NCBI GenBank assembly: GCA_016712445.1 | Contig: JADJRB010000001.1 | Span: 1,178,001-1,242,000 of the forward strand | Origin: Acidobacteriota bacterium | GTDB taxonomy: Bacteria > Pseudomonadota > Alphaproteobacteria > Caulobacterales > Hyphomonadaceae | Direction: 5' to 3' | DNA length: 64,000 nt | Part shown: one piece after another, positions 50,985-60,058 of the stretch | How the letters are laid out: every line of letters starts with the position of its first letter | Position numbering within the stretch: the stretch's first letter is position 1 | Position numbers and translations under genes: made by a program | The notes under the pieces: model-generated | What the model saw: only the letters and a program-made list of their open reading frames with translations | Database searches by the model: none | Told to the model about the DNA's origin: nothing

Positions 50985-53438
50985 ATGAAGAATACTGCCA
51001 TCGGAGATGAAGAGCTGCGCACGGTGAGTGATCCGGTCTGGCGGATCCTCACGGGTGCCGCTGCCTTTGGGGCAGGGGTCTTCGTCTGCGGCAGCGTCGG
51101 CTCCTATGTGCCGTCCGATCCGAGCTGGAATGCCGCCACCGGCGCCGATGTGCAGAACCTGTTCGGCTCGGCCGGCGCAGTGTTCGCCGATATCGCCCGC
51201 CAGATCCTCGGCTGGTCCGGCTGGATCGCCGGGCTTGCCCTGATGATCGGCGGCGCCATGCGCGCCGTGCTCGTCGGCAAGCCGCGCATCCGCCGCTGGG
51301 TTTACGGCCTCGTCGGCGTGCCGCTGTCCGCCGCCGCCTTCGCCGCCTGGCCTGTCCCGGAAACCTGGCCGCTCAGCGCCGGTCTCGGCGGCATGTTCGG
51401 CGACGGTGTGTTCAATCTCGCGGTCCTGCCGTTCCGCGCCCTGATGCTGCCCGCCCCGGAAAGCTGGGCCGGCTTCCTGCTCGGCGCCTGCGCCCTCTGG
51501 GCCGGCCTCTCCGCCCTCGGCTTCCAGCGCCGCGACGCGGTCCTCCTCCAGGAAACCGCCGCCCGCTCCGGCAAGCACGCCGCCGTCGGCGCGGCCGGTG
51601 TCGGCGGCTTCCTCATCCGCATCGGCCACCAGCTTTCCGCCCAGCGCCCGGTGCGCATGGAAGAAGGCGCCGCCCCCTCCGGCGACCGCACGCTCGTCAT
51701 CAAGCATGACGACGACTATCTCCCGTCCTCGCGCTACCTGCCGCAGGACGACGAGGACGAAGACGACAGCCGCTATGGCGCCTCGGCCTGGGACGATGAC
51801 GACGAGGCCGGCGAGGACGACGACACGCCCGCCACCGTTCCGGCGCCCGGCCTGCGCTTCGCCGTGCCCCGCCACCAGCCGAAGACCACCGCCAGCCCGA
51901 AAGTCTCGAAGCCCGAGCGCCGCCGCACCTCGACGCGCCTGCCGTCGCTCAACCTCCTGCAGGTCCCGCCGGAGCGCCGCGAGACGTTCGACGAGGACGC
52001 GCTCCTCGCCAAGGCCGCGCGCCTGTCGGAAGTCCTGAAGGAATTCGGCATCCAGGGCCGCATCAAGGAAGTGCGTCCGGGCCCGGTCATCACCCTGTTC
52101 GAAATGGAGCCCGCCCCCGGCGTGAAGTCCTCCCGCGTCATCACGCTGGCTGACGATATCGCCCGCTCGATGTCCGCCGTCTCGGCCCGCGTCGCGGTTG
52201 TCCCCGGCAAGAACGCCATCGGCATCGAACTGCCGAACGACGAGCGCGAGACCGTCTATCTCCGCTCGATTCTTCAGTCCGAAGCCTATGTGAACTCCCG
52301 CGCCACGCTGCCCGTTGCGGTCGGCGAGGACATCGGCGGCATGCCCACCGTGCTCGACCTTGCCCGCATGCCTCACCTGCTCGTCGCCGGCACCACCGGC
52401 TCGGGCAAGTCGGTCGGCGTCAACGCCATGATCCTGTCGCTGCTCTACCGCCACACGCCCGAGCAGGTCCGCTTCATCATGATCGACCCGAAGAAGCTCG
52501 AATTCACCGTCTATGAAGGCATCCCGCACCTCCTCGCCCCGGTCATCACCAAGGCGCCGGAAGCCGTCAACGCGCTCAAATGGGCCGTGCGCGAAATGGA
52601 AAGCCGCTACGAGCTGATGTCCAAGGCAGGCGTGCGCAACCTGGCCGGCTTCAACGAGAAGGCCGCCAAATACCGCGCCGCCGGAGAACAACTCGTCAGC
52701 CGCGCGCCGACCACCGGCGACAGCGAAATCCTGCCGATCGACCATATCCCGCAGATCGTCGTCGTGATCGACGAGATGTCGGACCTGATGGTCGTCGCCG
52801 GCAAGGAGATCGAAGGCTGCCTCCTGCGCCTCGCACAGATGGCCCGCGCTGCCGGCATCCACCTGATCACCGCCACGCAGCGTCCGTCCGTGGACGTCAT
52901 CACCGGCACGATCAAGGCGAACTTCCCGACCCGTATCTCCTACATGGTGACCAACAAGGTCGACAGCCGCACCATCCTCAACGAGCAAGGCGCCGAACAG
53001 CTGCTCGGCCACGGCGACCTCCTGCACCAGGAACCCGGCAAGAAAACCCAGCGCCTGCACGGTCCCTTCGTCTCCGACGAGGAAGTCTGCGCGGTGGCCG
53101 ACTGGCTGCGCGAGCAGGGCGAGCCGGACTATGTCATGGACGTGCTCGAATCCGCCGATGACGGCTCCACCGGCTCGCCGGTCATGGATGCCATGCTCGG
53201 CATGGGCGATGGCAGCTCCGGCGGCGGCGGTGACGACGACAACGCGCTCTTCTCCGAAGCCGTCCAGGTCGTCATCCGCGACCAGCGCGCCTCCACTTCC
53301 TATCTCCAGCGCCGCCTCAAGGTCGGTTACAACAAGGCCGCGGGCCTGATCGACCGGCTCGAGGAAGAGGGCGTCATCTCCGCCCCCAACCATGCCGGCA
53401 AACGCGAAGTCCTCACCAAGGGCAAGAACGCCGCCTAG
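50985..53438 (+). CDS. ftsK: DNA translocase FtsK
   Basis: 817 aa. Four membrane helices at the N-terminus (fewer residues than E. coli), an acidic Asp/Glu-rich linker at about 240-290, then alpha-beta motor domains with Walker A GTTGSGKSVGVN (about residue 470) and Walker B VVVIDEMSDLMV. The C-terminal gamma winged helix (TSYLQRRLKVGYNKAAGLIDRLEEEGVI) reads KOPS. Works at the septum to clear chromosome ends. Confidence 0.96.
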   Translation: MKNTAIGDEELRTVSDPVWRILTGAAAFGAGVFVCGSVGSYVPSDPSWNAATGADVQNLFGSAGAVFADIARQILGWSGWIAGLALMIGGAMRAVLVGKPRIRRWVYGLVGVPLSAAAFAAWPVPETWPLSAGLGGMFGDGVFNLAVLPFRALMLPAPESWAGFLLGACALWAGLSALGFQRRDAVLLQETAARSGKHAAVGAAGVGGFLIRIGHQLSAQRPVRMEEGAAPSGDRTLVIKHDDDYLPSSRYLPQDDEDEDDSRYGASAWDDDDEAGEDDDTPATVPAPGLRFAVPRHQPKTTASPKVSKPERRRTSTRLPSLNLLQVPPERRETFDEDALLAKAARLSEVLKEFGIQGRIKEVRPGPVITLFEMEPAPGVKSSRVITLADDIARSMSAVSARVAVVPGKNAIGIELPNDERETVYLRSILQSEAYVNSRATLPVAVGEDIGGMPTVLDLARMPHLLVAGTTGSGKSVGVNAMILSLLYRHTPEQVRFIMIDPKKLEFTVYEGIPHLLAPVITKAPEAVNALKWAVREMESRYELMSKAGVRNLAGFNEKAAKYRAAGEQLVSRAPTTGDSEILPIDHIPQIVVVIDEMSDLMVVAGKEIEGCLLRLAQMARAAGIHLITATQRPSVDVITGTIKANFPTRISYMVTNKVDSRTILNEQGAEQLLGHGDLLHQEPGKKTQRLHGPFVSDEEVCAVADWLREQGEPDYVMDVLESADDGSTGSPVMDAMLGMGDGSSGGGGDDDNALFSEAVQVVIRDQRASTSYLQRRLKVGYNKAAGLIDRLEEEGVISAPNHAGKREVLTKGKNAA

Positions 53439-53476
53439 GGCGCGTCAGCAACAAGCTTTGGTGGGCACAAAGATAA

Positions 53477-53512
53477 GGGCTCCCGACCTCCCGCAGATGG
53501 AGGCGGGAGCCC
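53477..53512 (+). terminator. Hairpin terminator after ftsK
   Basis: GGGCTCCCG pairs perfectly with CGGGAGCCC (53504-53512), with an inner CCTC/GAGG pair in the loop. It lies 39 bp after the ftsK stop, followed by a T-rich stretch. Confidence 0.65.
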
Positions 53513-53539
53513 GGTTCGTTTGTACACGGACACCCCCAA

Positions 53540-53590
53540 CCCCTCTCCCTCCGGGAGAGGAGGGGCCCATTGCGCAGCAATGGGAGGTGA
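53540..53590. repeat. Tandem small palindromes, dispersed-repeat-like
   Basis: CCTCTCCC-TCC-GGGAGAGG (53542-53560) and CCCATTGC-GCA-GCAATGGG (53566-53584) sit side by side. This arrangement looks like a mobile intergenic repeat rather than a terminator. Copy number in the genome is not known from the window. Confidence 0.6.
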
Positions 53591-53693
53591 GGGCCTTGAG
53601 GCACAAACAGTCCGCCCCCTTTCGTCACCCTCGACCGGCGCAGCCGGTCTGAGGGCCCATCTCTGGTCCCCCCCGGCAACAAGGCCTGTCCGC

Positions 53694-53716
53694 TCATCCC
53701 CGCGCAGGCGGGGACC
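53694..53716. repeat. REP-like palindrome
   Basis: TCATCCCCGCGCAGGCGGGG followed by ACC contains a short stem CCCCGC/GCGGGG. It is a relative of the larger pair that follows at 53794, sharing the TCATCCC...GGGA architecture. Confidence 0.5.
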
Positions 53717-53793
53717 GCGCCCGGCATGTCCGGATTTGGTTGCACAAGTTTGCCCCAACGCAGCGCCAGTCCCGCATTCCCCACCTCCGTCCC

Positions 53794-53875
53794 GTGTCAT
53801 CCCGGCGAAAGCCGGGATCCAGAACCTCCTGTAGTGGCTGGGGATTCTGGGTCCCGGCTTTCGCCGGGATGACAC
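53794..53875. repeat. Paired REP-like elements in inverted orientation
   Basis: Two 31-32-nt units face each other across about 19 nt. Each contains the palindrome CCCGGCGAAAGCCGGG; their outer ends are identical and the inner ends differ at about two positions. BIME-like double hairpin typical of intergenic repeats in Alphaproteobacteria. Confidence 0.8.
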
Positions 53876-53937
53876 GCGCCGAAGTTTTTTCACCCAAACC
53901 AATCCGGCAGGCTCCGGGGCAGGGGTATGTTCTGCTG

Positions 53938-54498
53938 ATGACCCGTCCGCATCCTGACCTCTGGCATGCGATCGCCGCGCTGCTTGTCGCGCTGCGCACG
54001 CTGCTGCGTGCCACCGCGCCGGAGGCTTTCGCGCAGGTCGCCCGCGACGCCCGCGCGCAGCTTGCGGCGATCACCGCCCTCGTGCGCCGCTATCTCCACA
54101 TCCTCGCCGCCGAGATCACCCTGCCGCCGCCGCGCCGCACGGATCCGCGTCCGCACATGCCGGTCCCCGCCGCCCCGTCAGGCCAGCGCCGGGCGCATTT
54201 CCAGCTGTTCGAGCTCACGCATGCCGCCACCGGCAAGTCCGCCGGCACCGACCCGCCCGAACTGCAATGGGCACTCCTCTTCGAGGCCGCCGAACGCCTC
54301 GCCGCCGTGCTGCGCGATCCCGCGCCCCATGCCCGCCGTCTCGCCCGCCGCTTCGGCACGCTCACCGTGCCCGGCCTGCGCGAGCTCCCCGTCCCCTGGC
54401 ATGTCACCCGCCGCGTCGGACCATTCGTCGACACGCTGCTGATTCGGCTCGACCAGCTCGCCAGACCCGAAGCCTGGGCTGGCATCGATACGGGCTAG
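53938..54498 (+). CDS. Orphan hypothetical protein bounded by REP-like repeats
   Basis: 186 aa, Ala/Arg/Pro-rich, no signal peptide or membrane helix that I can defend. The N-terminal half (about 1-60) is a run of amphipathic helices; a Pro-rich linker RRTDPRPHMPVP follows; the C-terminal half is helical. Not recognised. It is the only gene in the 53.4-54.6 kb stretch and is flanked on both sides by REP-like double hairpins. It could be a real lineage-specific gene or over-called; codon use looks coding. Confidence 0.5.
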   Translation: MTRPHPDLWHAIAALLVALRTLLRATAPEAFAQVARDARAQLAAITALVRRYLHILAAEITLPPPRRTDPRPHMPVPAAPSGQRRAHFQLFELTHAATGKSAGTDPPELQWALLFEAAERLAAVLRDPAPHARRLARRFGTLTVPGLRELPVPWHVTRRVGPFVDTLLIRLDQLARPEAWAGIDTG

Positions 54499-54513
54499 CA
54501 CCACATCTCCGCA

Positions 54514-54575
54514 GACCCCTGCGAAGGCAGGGGTCCAGAGCGTCCCTACGCTGGATACCTGCCTACGCAGGTATC
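54514..54575. repeat. Second REP-like inverted pair
   Basis: Left unit CCCCTGCGAAGGCAGGGG and right unit ACCTGCCTACGCAGGT (54557-54572) are each palindromic, with CCAG/CTGG between them. Same double-hairpin layout as 53794-53875 but of a different sequence group, with compensating changes between arms. Confidence 0.65.
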
Positions 54576-54596
54576 GGCGGCAATTGGCGTGGCCGC

Positions 54597-55614
54597 TCAG
54601 CCCATCGGGTAGAGGATGTCCTTCGTCACTTGGTCGCAGGCTTTCATCGTTTCCGGTGAGAGCTCGAGATCAATGGCGGCCAGAATATCCGCCAACTGAT
54701 CGAACTTCGAGGCGCCCACAATGGTCGAGGCCACGAAGTCATGCTGCTTCGACCAAGCCGTTGCCAGCGTCACCACGCTGATGCCGGCCTCCTTGGCAAT
54801 CGCCATGTAGCGCTCGGTCGCGGCCAGTGATTTCTCGTTGACGAAGCGCTGCGCCATCGCGGTGTGGCGGCCGCCGAGATTGATATAGCGCGAGAAACGC
54901 GCGCCTTCCGGCGTCGCCCCGTTCTGGTACTTGCCGGACAGGACGCCGCCGCCGATCGGGGAATAGGGGATCAGGCTCACACCTTCCTCGCGGCAGACTT
55001 TCGAGAGGGCGTCCTCGAAGCGGCGGTTGTTGAGCGAGAAGTTGTTCTGGATCGTCTGGTAGCGCACGCTGCCGGTCCGTTCGGACGCCGCAATGGACTT
55101 CATCAGTCCCCAGGCGTCCTCGTTCGAGCAGCCGACGATCCGCACGAGGCCTTCGCGGCAAAGCTCGTCGAGGGTTTCCATCGTCTCGTCATAGGCGATG
55201 CCGTGGTCGGGCCAATGCGTCTGGTAGAGGTCGATATAGTCCGTCTGCAGACGGGTCAGGCTCGCCTCGACGGCGCGGCGGATATTGTGGCGGTCGAGCG
55301 CCGTCATGCCGGCGCGCTGCGATCCCTTGATCCAGCCATGCGACGGCCCGCAGACCTTGGTGGCGAGGATGATTGAGTCGCGGTCTTTCGTCTTCATCCA
55401 CCGGCCGACGATCTCTTCCGTCAGGCCGCCATACTTGATGTCGGGTGGAACGGGGTAGTTCTCGGCCGTGTCGAAAAAGTTGATGCCCGCATCGAGGCTG
55501 GCGTCGAGGATGCGGAAGGCTTCTTTCTCGTCGGTCTGCGTGCCGAAGGTCATCGTGCCCATGCAGATGTCGGATACGTAGATCGCGCTTTTTCCCCAGA
55601 CGGCGGTGTTTCAT
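54597..55614 (-). pseudogene. Aldo/keto reductase with 5' frameshift
   Basis: About 338 codons if intact. The body (from 55562 down) is a clear NADPH-dependent aldo/keto reductase (MGTMTFGTQTDEKEAFRILDASLDAGINFFDTAE, KVCGPSHGW, LYQTHWPDHG, VGCSNEDAW). The expected first strand is encoded from ATG 55614 in another frame: MKHRRLGK then, with one A fewer in the A5 run (rc of 55589-55593), SAIYVSDICMGTM. As read, the N-terminus is cut off by one extra base. A frameshift or sequencing error is the simplest view; a start at the internal ATG would lose the first beta strand. Confidence 0.8.
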
Positions 55615-55671
55615 ATGGCTTGTCCCTTTGAATGCGGGCGCCAACCTAACGCCGGAATCGGGAAGCGCCAG

Positions 55672-57285
55672 TCAGGGCGGCGATCTTTCTCCGGGGGCGA
55701 GGCATCCGGCGGCCTCGAGGATGTCGAGAGCCGGGCCGAGGCCGGCCTCATATCGCCTCCAGCGGCCGAGGGCGGAGGTGTAGAGCGGCTCGCGCACCTG
55801 CGCCGAGCTTGCCGTCGCGACCGGCGCGGCATTCTCGTGGAAAGCAAGGCATTGCGGCTCGAAGTCGAGCCCGCAGAAATCCAGTAGCCGGCGCGCTTCG
55901 GTCTCGATGCCCGCCACCACGTTTTCGTAGCGCACAACGGTGAACCGGTCTGCCGGCAGGACGCGCTCGAAATGCCCGGCCATCCGGTCGAACTGGACGT
56001 AGTAGGCCGCCGTGTCCTCAAGCGTGTAGGCGTAATTGTAGTAGGAGAAACTGGTCGCAAACATCTGCCGGTAGTTCGACAGCACCGTATCGGCCGGGTG
56101 ACGCCGCAGGCAGATCACGCGCGCTTCGGGCAAGGCCGCAAGTATGACCGGCGCCAGCAGGATGTTCAGCGGCATCTTGTCGGTGAAGCGTCCGGCTATC
56201 CCGAGCGAGGCGCGCACATGCTGCATGTAGCCGTTGCCCAGCGCGGTGAGATCGACGCCGGCGGCGGCGTCGAGCGTCTCCGGATCGAGCACCAGGTTGG
56301 ATTGTGTCTTGGCCAGCCGTTTCAGCACGAGCGCGAAGTCGGTGAGTTCGCCGGCCGATGCCAGCGCGCTATGGCCCGAGAGGATGCGGTCAACCAGCGT
56401 GGTGCCCGTGCGCGGCATGCCGCAGATGAAGACCGGCGCGCCTTCGGCGCCGCTCGTTCGCCCACGGAGGGTCGTTGCGGAGCGGATGGCGGCCTCGAAC
56501 AGGGCGGCGTCTGCCTTAGGGTCGTGGGAAACCGTGCGGCGCTTGGCAGTCTTTGCCCGGTCAAGCCAGGCGAGCGCCTCGGCGGGGTTCTTCAGGTCCT
56601 CATGGGCCTTGGCAAGCGCGTGGCCGATGCGCAGCGCGGCGTCCGGATCGTCCGTGTGCCGCTCAAACAGAGCCTCAAGCGCCGGGATCTGGTTCTCGTC
56701 CGCTGTCTGCCGGGTGATCTGGACGATCGCGGGCAGGCCGCGCGTATCGGCGGGATCGGCCTCGGCGCAGCGTGCATAGGCGGCGCGGGCCGCTTCGAGG
56801 TCGCCGGCGAATTGCAGCGCGGCGGCATGGTTGTACTGGAAGTTCGCGTTGCCGGGGTCGGCGCTGCACGCCCTGGCATACCAGGGCAGGGCCTCGCGGT
56901 GCAGGCCGGCGCGGCTCAGCACCACGCCGATCGTGTCGAGGGTAAAGGCATCGGCCGGCTCCAGCCGGGCGGCGGCTCGTGCGGCGTCCACGGCGTCTCC
57001 CCGGCGGCTCAGCGCCAGCAGGCAACGGGCAAGCTGGGCATGGGCCGGCGCGTGATCCGGCCGGCGATCCGTGGCGGCGCGGAAGAGGTCTGCGGCGCGG
57101 GCGATATTTCCATGGTCGCGCGTCAGGATACCGAGGAGATAATAGGCTTGGGCGTTACCCGGATCATTTTTCAGTACTTCCAGGCAGATGGCATGCGCCG
57201 CCCGGTACTCGCCCAGCGCCAGAAGGCGCGCCGCCTCGGCAAGAGGCGCGCGAGAGGATTCCGGAGGTGATGAAGAATTGGGCAA
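55672..57285 (-). CDS. TPR-containing sulfotransferase
   Basis: 537 aa. N-terminal half made of tetratricopeptide repeats (about 15-210; GNAQAYYLLGILTRDHGNIARAADLF, NFQYNHAAALQFAGDLEAARAAY). C-terminal half is a PAPS-dependent sulfotransferase with 5'-phosphosulfate loop VFICGMPRTGTTLVDR at about residue 280, and ADTVLSNYRQMF. It transfers sulfate to an unknown acceptor, possibly a Tyr residue or a glycan. It faces the TonB-dependent receptor gene across a 167-bp gap. Confidence 0.85.
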   Translation of the reverse strand: MPNSSSPPESSRAPLAEAARLLALGEYRAAHAICLEVLKNDPGNAQAYYLLGILTRDHGNIARAADLFRAATDRRPDHAPAHAQLARCLLALSRRGDAVDAARAAARLEPADAFTLDTIGVVLSRAGLHREALPWYARACSADPGNANFQYNHAAALQFAGDLEAARAAYARCAEADPADTRGLPAIVQITRQTADENQIPALEALFERHTDDPDAALRIGHALAKAHEDLKNPAEALAWLDRAKTAKRRTVSHDPKADAALFEAAIRSATTLRGRTSGAEGAPVFICGMPRTGTTLVDRILSGHSALASAGELTDFALVLKRLAKTQSNLVLDPETLDAAAGVDLTALGNGYMQHVRASLGIAGRFTDKMPLNILLAPVILAALPEARVICLRRHPADTVLSNYRQMFATSFSYYNYAYTLEDTAAYYVQFDRMAGHFERVLPADRFTVVRYENVVAGIETEARRLLDFCGLDFEPQCLAFHENAAPVATASSAQVREPLYTSALGRWRRYEAGLGPALDILEAAGCLAPGERSPP

Positions 57286-57452
57286 ATTATTTCCCGGCTG
57301 CTCGATATTTGCCTGTCACGTGTGCTCTTTTTGCGTCATCGCGCCTGAAAATCCAACACGCACCTTTGCGCATGTTGCCTAGGCTCCACCTTGTCTGCCT
57401 ACTGAAGTGTGAGGGGCGACGTCAAAAATCGCCAAAGAAGGAAACACCAACA

Positions 57453-59957
57453 ATGTCCCGCAAGTATCTACTCCTGTCCGCGAGCGCCGCGGTGCTCGCC
57501 TCGTCGTTCGCGTTCACCGCCGCAGCCCAGGAAGCCACTGACGAAGCCGACAGCGAACTTCGCGTCCAGGCCGTCACCGTCACGGCCACCCGCCGGGCCG
57601 AGAGCGTCCAGGACATTCCGCTGAACATCGCCGCCGTCGGCGACGCCCAGATCGAGGCGCAGGGCTTCGACGAGCTGGCCGATGTGCTCGCCTATGTACC
57701 CGGCATCAACGTTGTTGATCGCGGCGGCCGGCAAGGCAACCCGATCATCGTGCGCGGCCTCAATGCCGACGGCCTCGGCTCCGGCGACGGCAACAATGAC
57801 GGGGGCGGCACGGTCGCGACTTATCTCGGCGAAGTGCCGGTCTTCCTCGACCTGAAACTCAACGACCTCGAGCGCGTCGAAGTGCTGCTGGGGCCGCAAG
57901 GCACGCTCTACGGGGCAGGGACGCTCGGCGGCGCCATCCGCTACATCCCGAAGAAGCCGGACTTCGACGGCGACACGCTGGATGTCCGTACCGAGATCTC
58001 CCAATATTCCGAAGCCGAGGACCTTTCCTACGAGGCGGGCCTGACCTTCAACAAGGCCTTCGCGCCGAACTTCGCCATCCGTGCCTCGATCGACTATGAA
58101 AATGATTCCGGCTTCACCGACTATCCGTTCGTCGTGCGCCAGATCGGTGTCTCCGATGCCGATCCGGATTTCAGCGATCCGGCCGATGTGGCGGCCAATA
58201 CTTACCGCATCAATGATGCGGACGGCGAGGAAGTCTGGTCGGGCCGCGTCGCCGCGCGCTGGGAGCCGACTGACTGGCTCGACGGCACGCTGACCTACTA
58301 TATCCAGCAATCCGATATCGAAGGCCGGCGCGGCGTCAGCCAGCAGCCTGGCGTGCCGACCGGCGAATACGAACTCGCCAAGCGCGTGCCGGAGCCGAAC
58401 GAGATCACCAACCAGCTGCTCGCCCTGGAAGTGGTGGCTGACCTCGGCTTTGCCGAGCTGACGTCGGCGACAGGCTATTCGCGCTTCAACGACAATGGCC
58501 AGCGCGACCAGACCGACCTGCTGATCACGCTCGAATACAGCTACGAAGCTTTCCCGACCTTCACGTCGTACACGCACGAAAAGGGCATGGAAGCCCGCAT
58601 CAACCAGGAAGTCCGGCTCGTCTCGAAGACGGACGGCCCGCTCAACTGGATCGTCGGCGCGTTCTACAACCAGTTCGAAGGCGCCGCCTATTCGGCCGAG
58701 TACACGCCGGGCTATGCGGCCTATGCCGGGTTCAACCGCCCGGATGACCTCGAGTATTACTCGCAGGATTATACCAAGCTCGAAGAGTCGGCCTTCTACG
58801 GCGAGATCGGCTATGACCTCACCGACAAATGGAGTGTCACGGTTGGCGGGCGATACTACCAGTACGACCTCGAATCCTTCTCGGACGTCGACTTCCCGCT
58901 GTTTGACCCGACCTTCATTCCGGTCGGCGTCAGCTCGCTCCAGGACAGCCTTCAGGCAGACTTTGCCGCCGGCAGCCCGAACGGCACCGAGAAGACCGGC
59001 CAGTCGGATGAAGGCACGCTGTTCAAGTTCAATACCTCGTATGACTTCACGGAAGACCTGCTCGGCTACCTCACGGTTTCGGAAGGCTACCGGATCGGCA
59101 ACTCCAACGGCGTCGGCCAGTGCGATCCCTTCGATCCGCTGCAGCCGAACCTGCAGGGCGCCTGCGCCCTTGCGCCCGGCCAGCAGTACGGGCCGAACCC
59201 GGGCGACATCTCGACGCGCGACGAGCGCCAGTACCTGCCGGATACGACCACCAACTACGAGGTCGGCTTCAAGTCGACGCTGGCCGGTGGCCGCGTCACG
59301 CTGAACGGCGCGGTCTATTATGTGGAATGGACTGATCCGCAGCTGACTTCGGCGACGATCAACGCGTCGATCCCGATCACCGTGAACGCGGACGGCGCCG
59401 AATCGAAAGGTATCGAGCTCAACGGCGTCTGGGCCGCGACCGATGCGCTGACGCTGCGCGGCAGCTACAGCCATACGGAAGCCTCGCTCACCGCGCCGGC
59501 GCCGGGTCTCGTGCAGTCGATCACGCCGCCGGGTTTCGGCACGATCCTGATCGACGGGCGCGACGGCGACCGTCTGCCGGGCTCGTCGGAAGACCAGTTC
59601 TCCGTGTTCGGATCATACGTCTATGACCTTGTGTCCGGCCGGACGCTGACCTTCAATGGCGGTTATGCCTGGCAGGGCGACGTGCTGACGCGCACGGGCA
59701 GCCTCGGCGACGGCATCACGCTCGACAGCTACGGCGTGGCGAATGCCTCGGTCGTCTATGACACGGGTCCGTGGTCAGCGACGCTGTTCATCAACAACCT
59801 GTTCGACGAGTATTACGAGACCGGTGCGGTCAGCACGCCGCTGTTCAACCAGGTGCTGACCGACGACGATGGCGGCCCGGTCTATGTGCGCAGCTACTAC
59901 ACCTATGCCGGCGCACCGCGGGTCATCGGTGCACGGTTCAATTACAAGTTCGGTTGA
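57453..59957 (+). CDS. TonB-dependent outer-membrane receptor
   Basis: 834 aa. Signal peptide about 1-26 (FTAAAQ). TonB-box-like VTVTATRR (41-48), a plug domain (QGFDELADVLAYVPGINV, VEVLLGPQGTLYGAGTLGGAIRYIPKKP), then a 22-strand barrel ending RVIGARFNYKFG. Close to the sphingomonad/caulobacter receptors for plant or peptide-like substrates; no ligand can be assigned. AAGGAAAC ribosome site. Divergent from the sulfotransferase. Confidence 0.93.
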   Translation: MSRKYLLLSASAAVLASSFAFTAAAQEATDEADSELRVQAVTVTATRRAESVQDIPLNIAAVGDAQIEAQGFDELADVLAYVPGINVVDRGGRQGNPIIVRGLNADGLGSGDGNNDGGGTVATYLGEVPVFLDLKLNDLERVEVLLGPQGTLYGAGTLGGAIRYIPKKPDFDGDTLDVRTEISQYSEAEDLSYEAGLTFNKAFAPNFAIRASIDYENDSGFTDYPFVVRQIGVSDADPDFSDPADVAANTYRINDADGEEVWSGRVAARWEPTDWLDGTLTYYIQQSDIEGRRGVSQQPGVPTGEYELAKRVPEPNEITNQLLALEVVADLGFAELTSATGYSRFNDNGQRDQTDLLITLEYSYEAFPTFTSYTHEKGMEARINQEVRLVSKTDGPLNWIVGAFYNQFEGAAYSAEYTPGYAAYAGFNRPDDLEYYSQDYTKLEESAFYGEIGYDLTDKWSVTVGGRYYQYDLESFSDVDFPLFDPTFIPVGVSSLQDSLQADFAAGSPNGTEKTGQSDEGTLFKFNTSYDFTEDLLGYLTVSEGYRIGNSNGVGQCDPFDPLQPNLQGACALAPGQQYGPNPGDISTRDERQYLPDTTTNYEVGFKSTLAGGRVTLNGAVYYVEWTDPQLTSATINASIPITVNADGAESKGIELNGVWAATDALTLRGSYSHTEASLTAPAPGLVQSITPPGFGTILIDGRDGDRLPGSSEDQFSVFGSYVYDLVSGRTLTFNGGYAWQGDVLTRTGSLGDGITLDSYGVANASVVYDTGPWSATLFINNLFDEYYETGAVSTPLFNQVLTDDDGGPVYVRSYYTYAGAPRVIGARFNYKFG

Positions 59958-60020
59958 TACCGAGGTCTGAGCGGGTTGGCTCCGGCCAGCCCGACGGGGC
60001 ACCGGGGGGTGTCAGACTGG

Positions 60021-60050
60021 AAAGGGCCGCTCTCAGGAGCGGCCCTTTTT
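60021..60050. terminator. Bidirectional intrinsic terminator
   Basis: AAAGGGCCGCTC-TCAG-GAGCGGCCCTTT, a 12-bp perfect stem with A and T tracts on both sides. It separates the rightward TonB receptor from the leftward amidohydrolase. Confidence 0.9.
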
Positions 60051-60058
60051 AGTCAGGT

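Noticed and set aside
50931..53393. 820-aa antisense ORF opposite ftsK (and similar long ones opposite leuS, 35863-38178, and opposite the TonB receptor, 57468-59474)
   Set aside because: High-GC shadow frames with biased composition and no recognisable domains; the sense genes are unmistakable.
53440..54600. CRISPR array
   Set aside because: The repeats here are hairpin pairs of differing sequence with no regular spacers and no cas genes in the window.
55585..55600. Programmed frameshift in the aldo/keto reductase
   Set aside because: A +1 shift on AAA AAG is conceivable, but there is no stimulatory structure or rare or stop codon at the site; mutation or sequence error is simpler.
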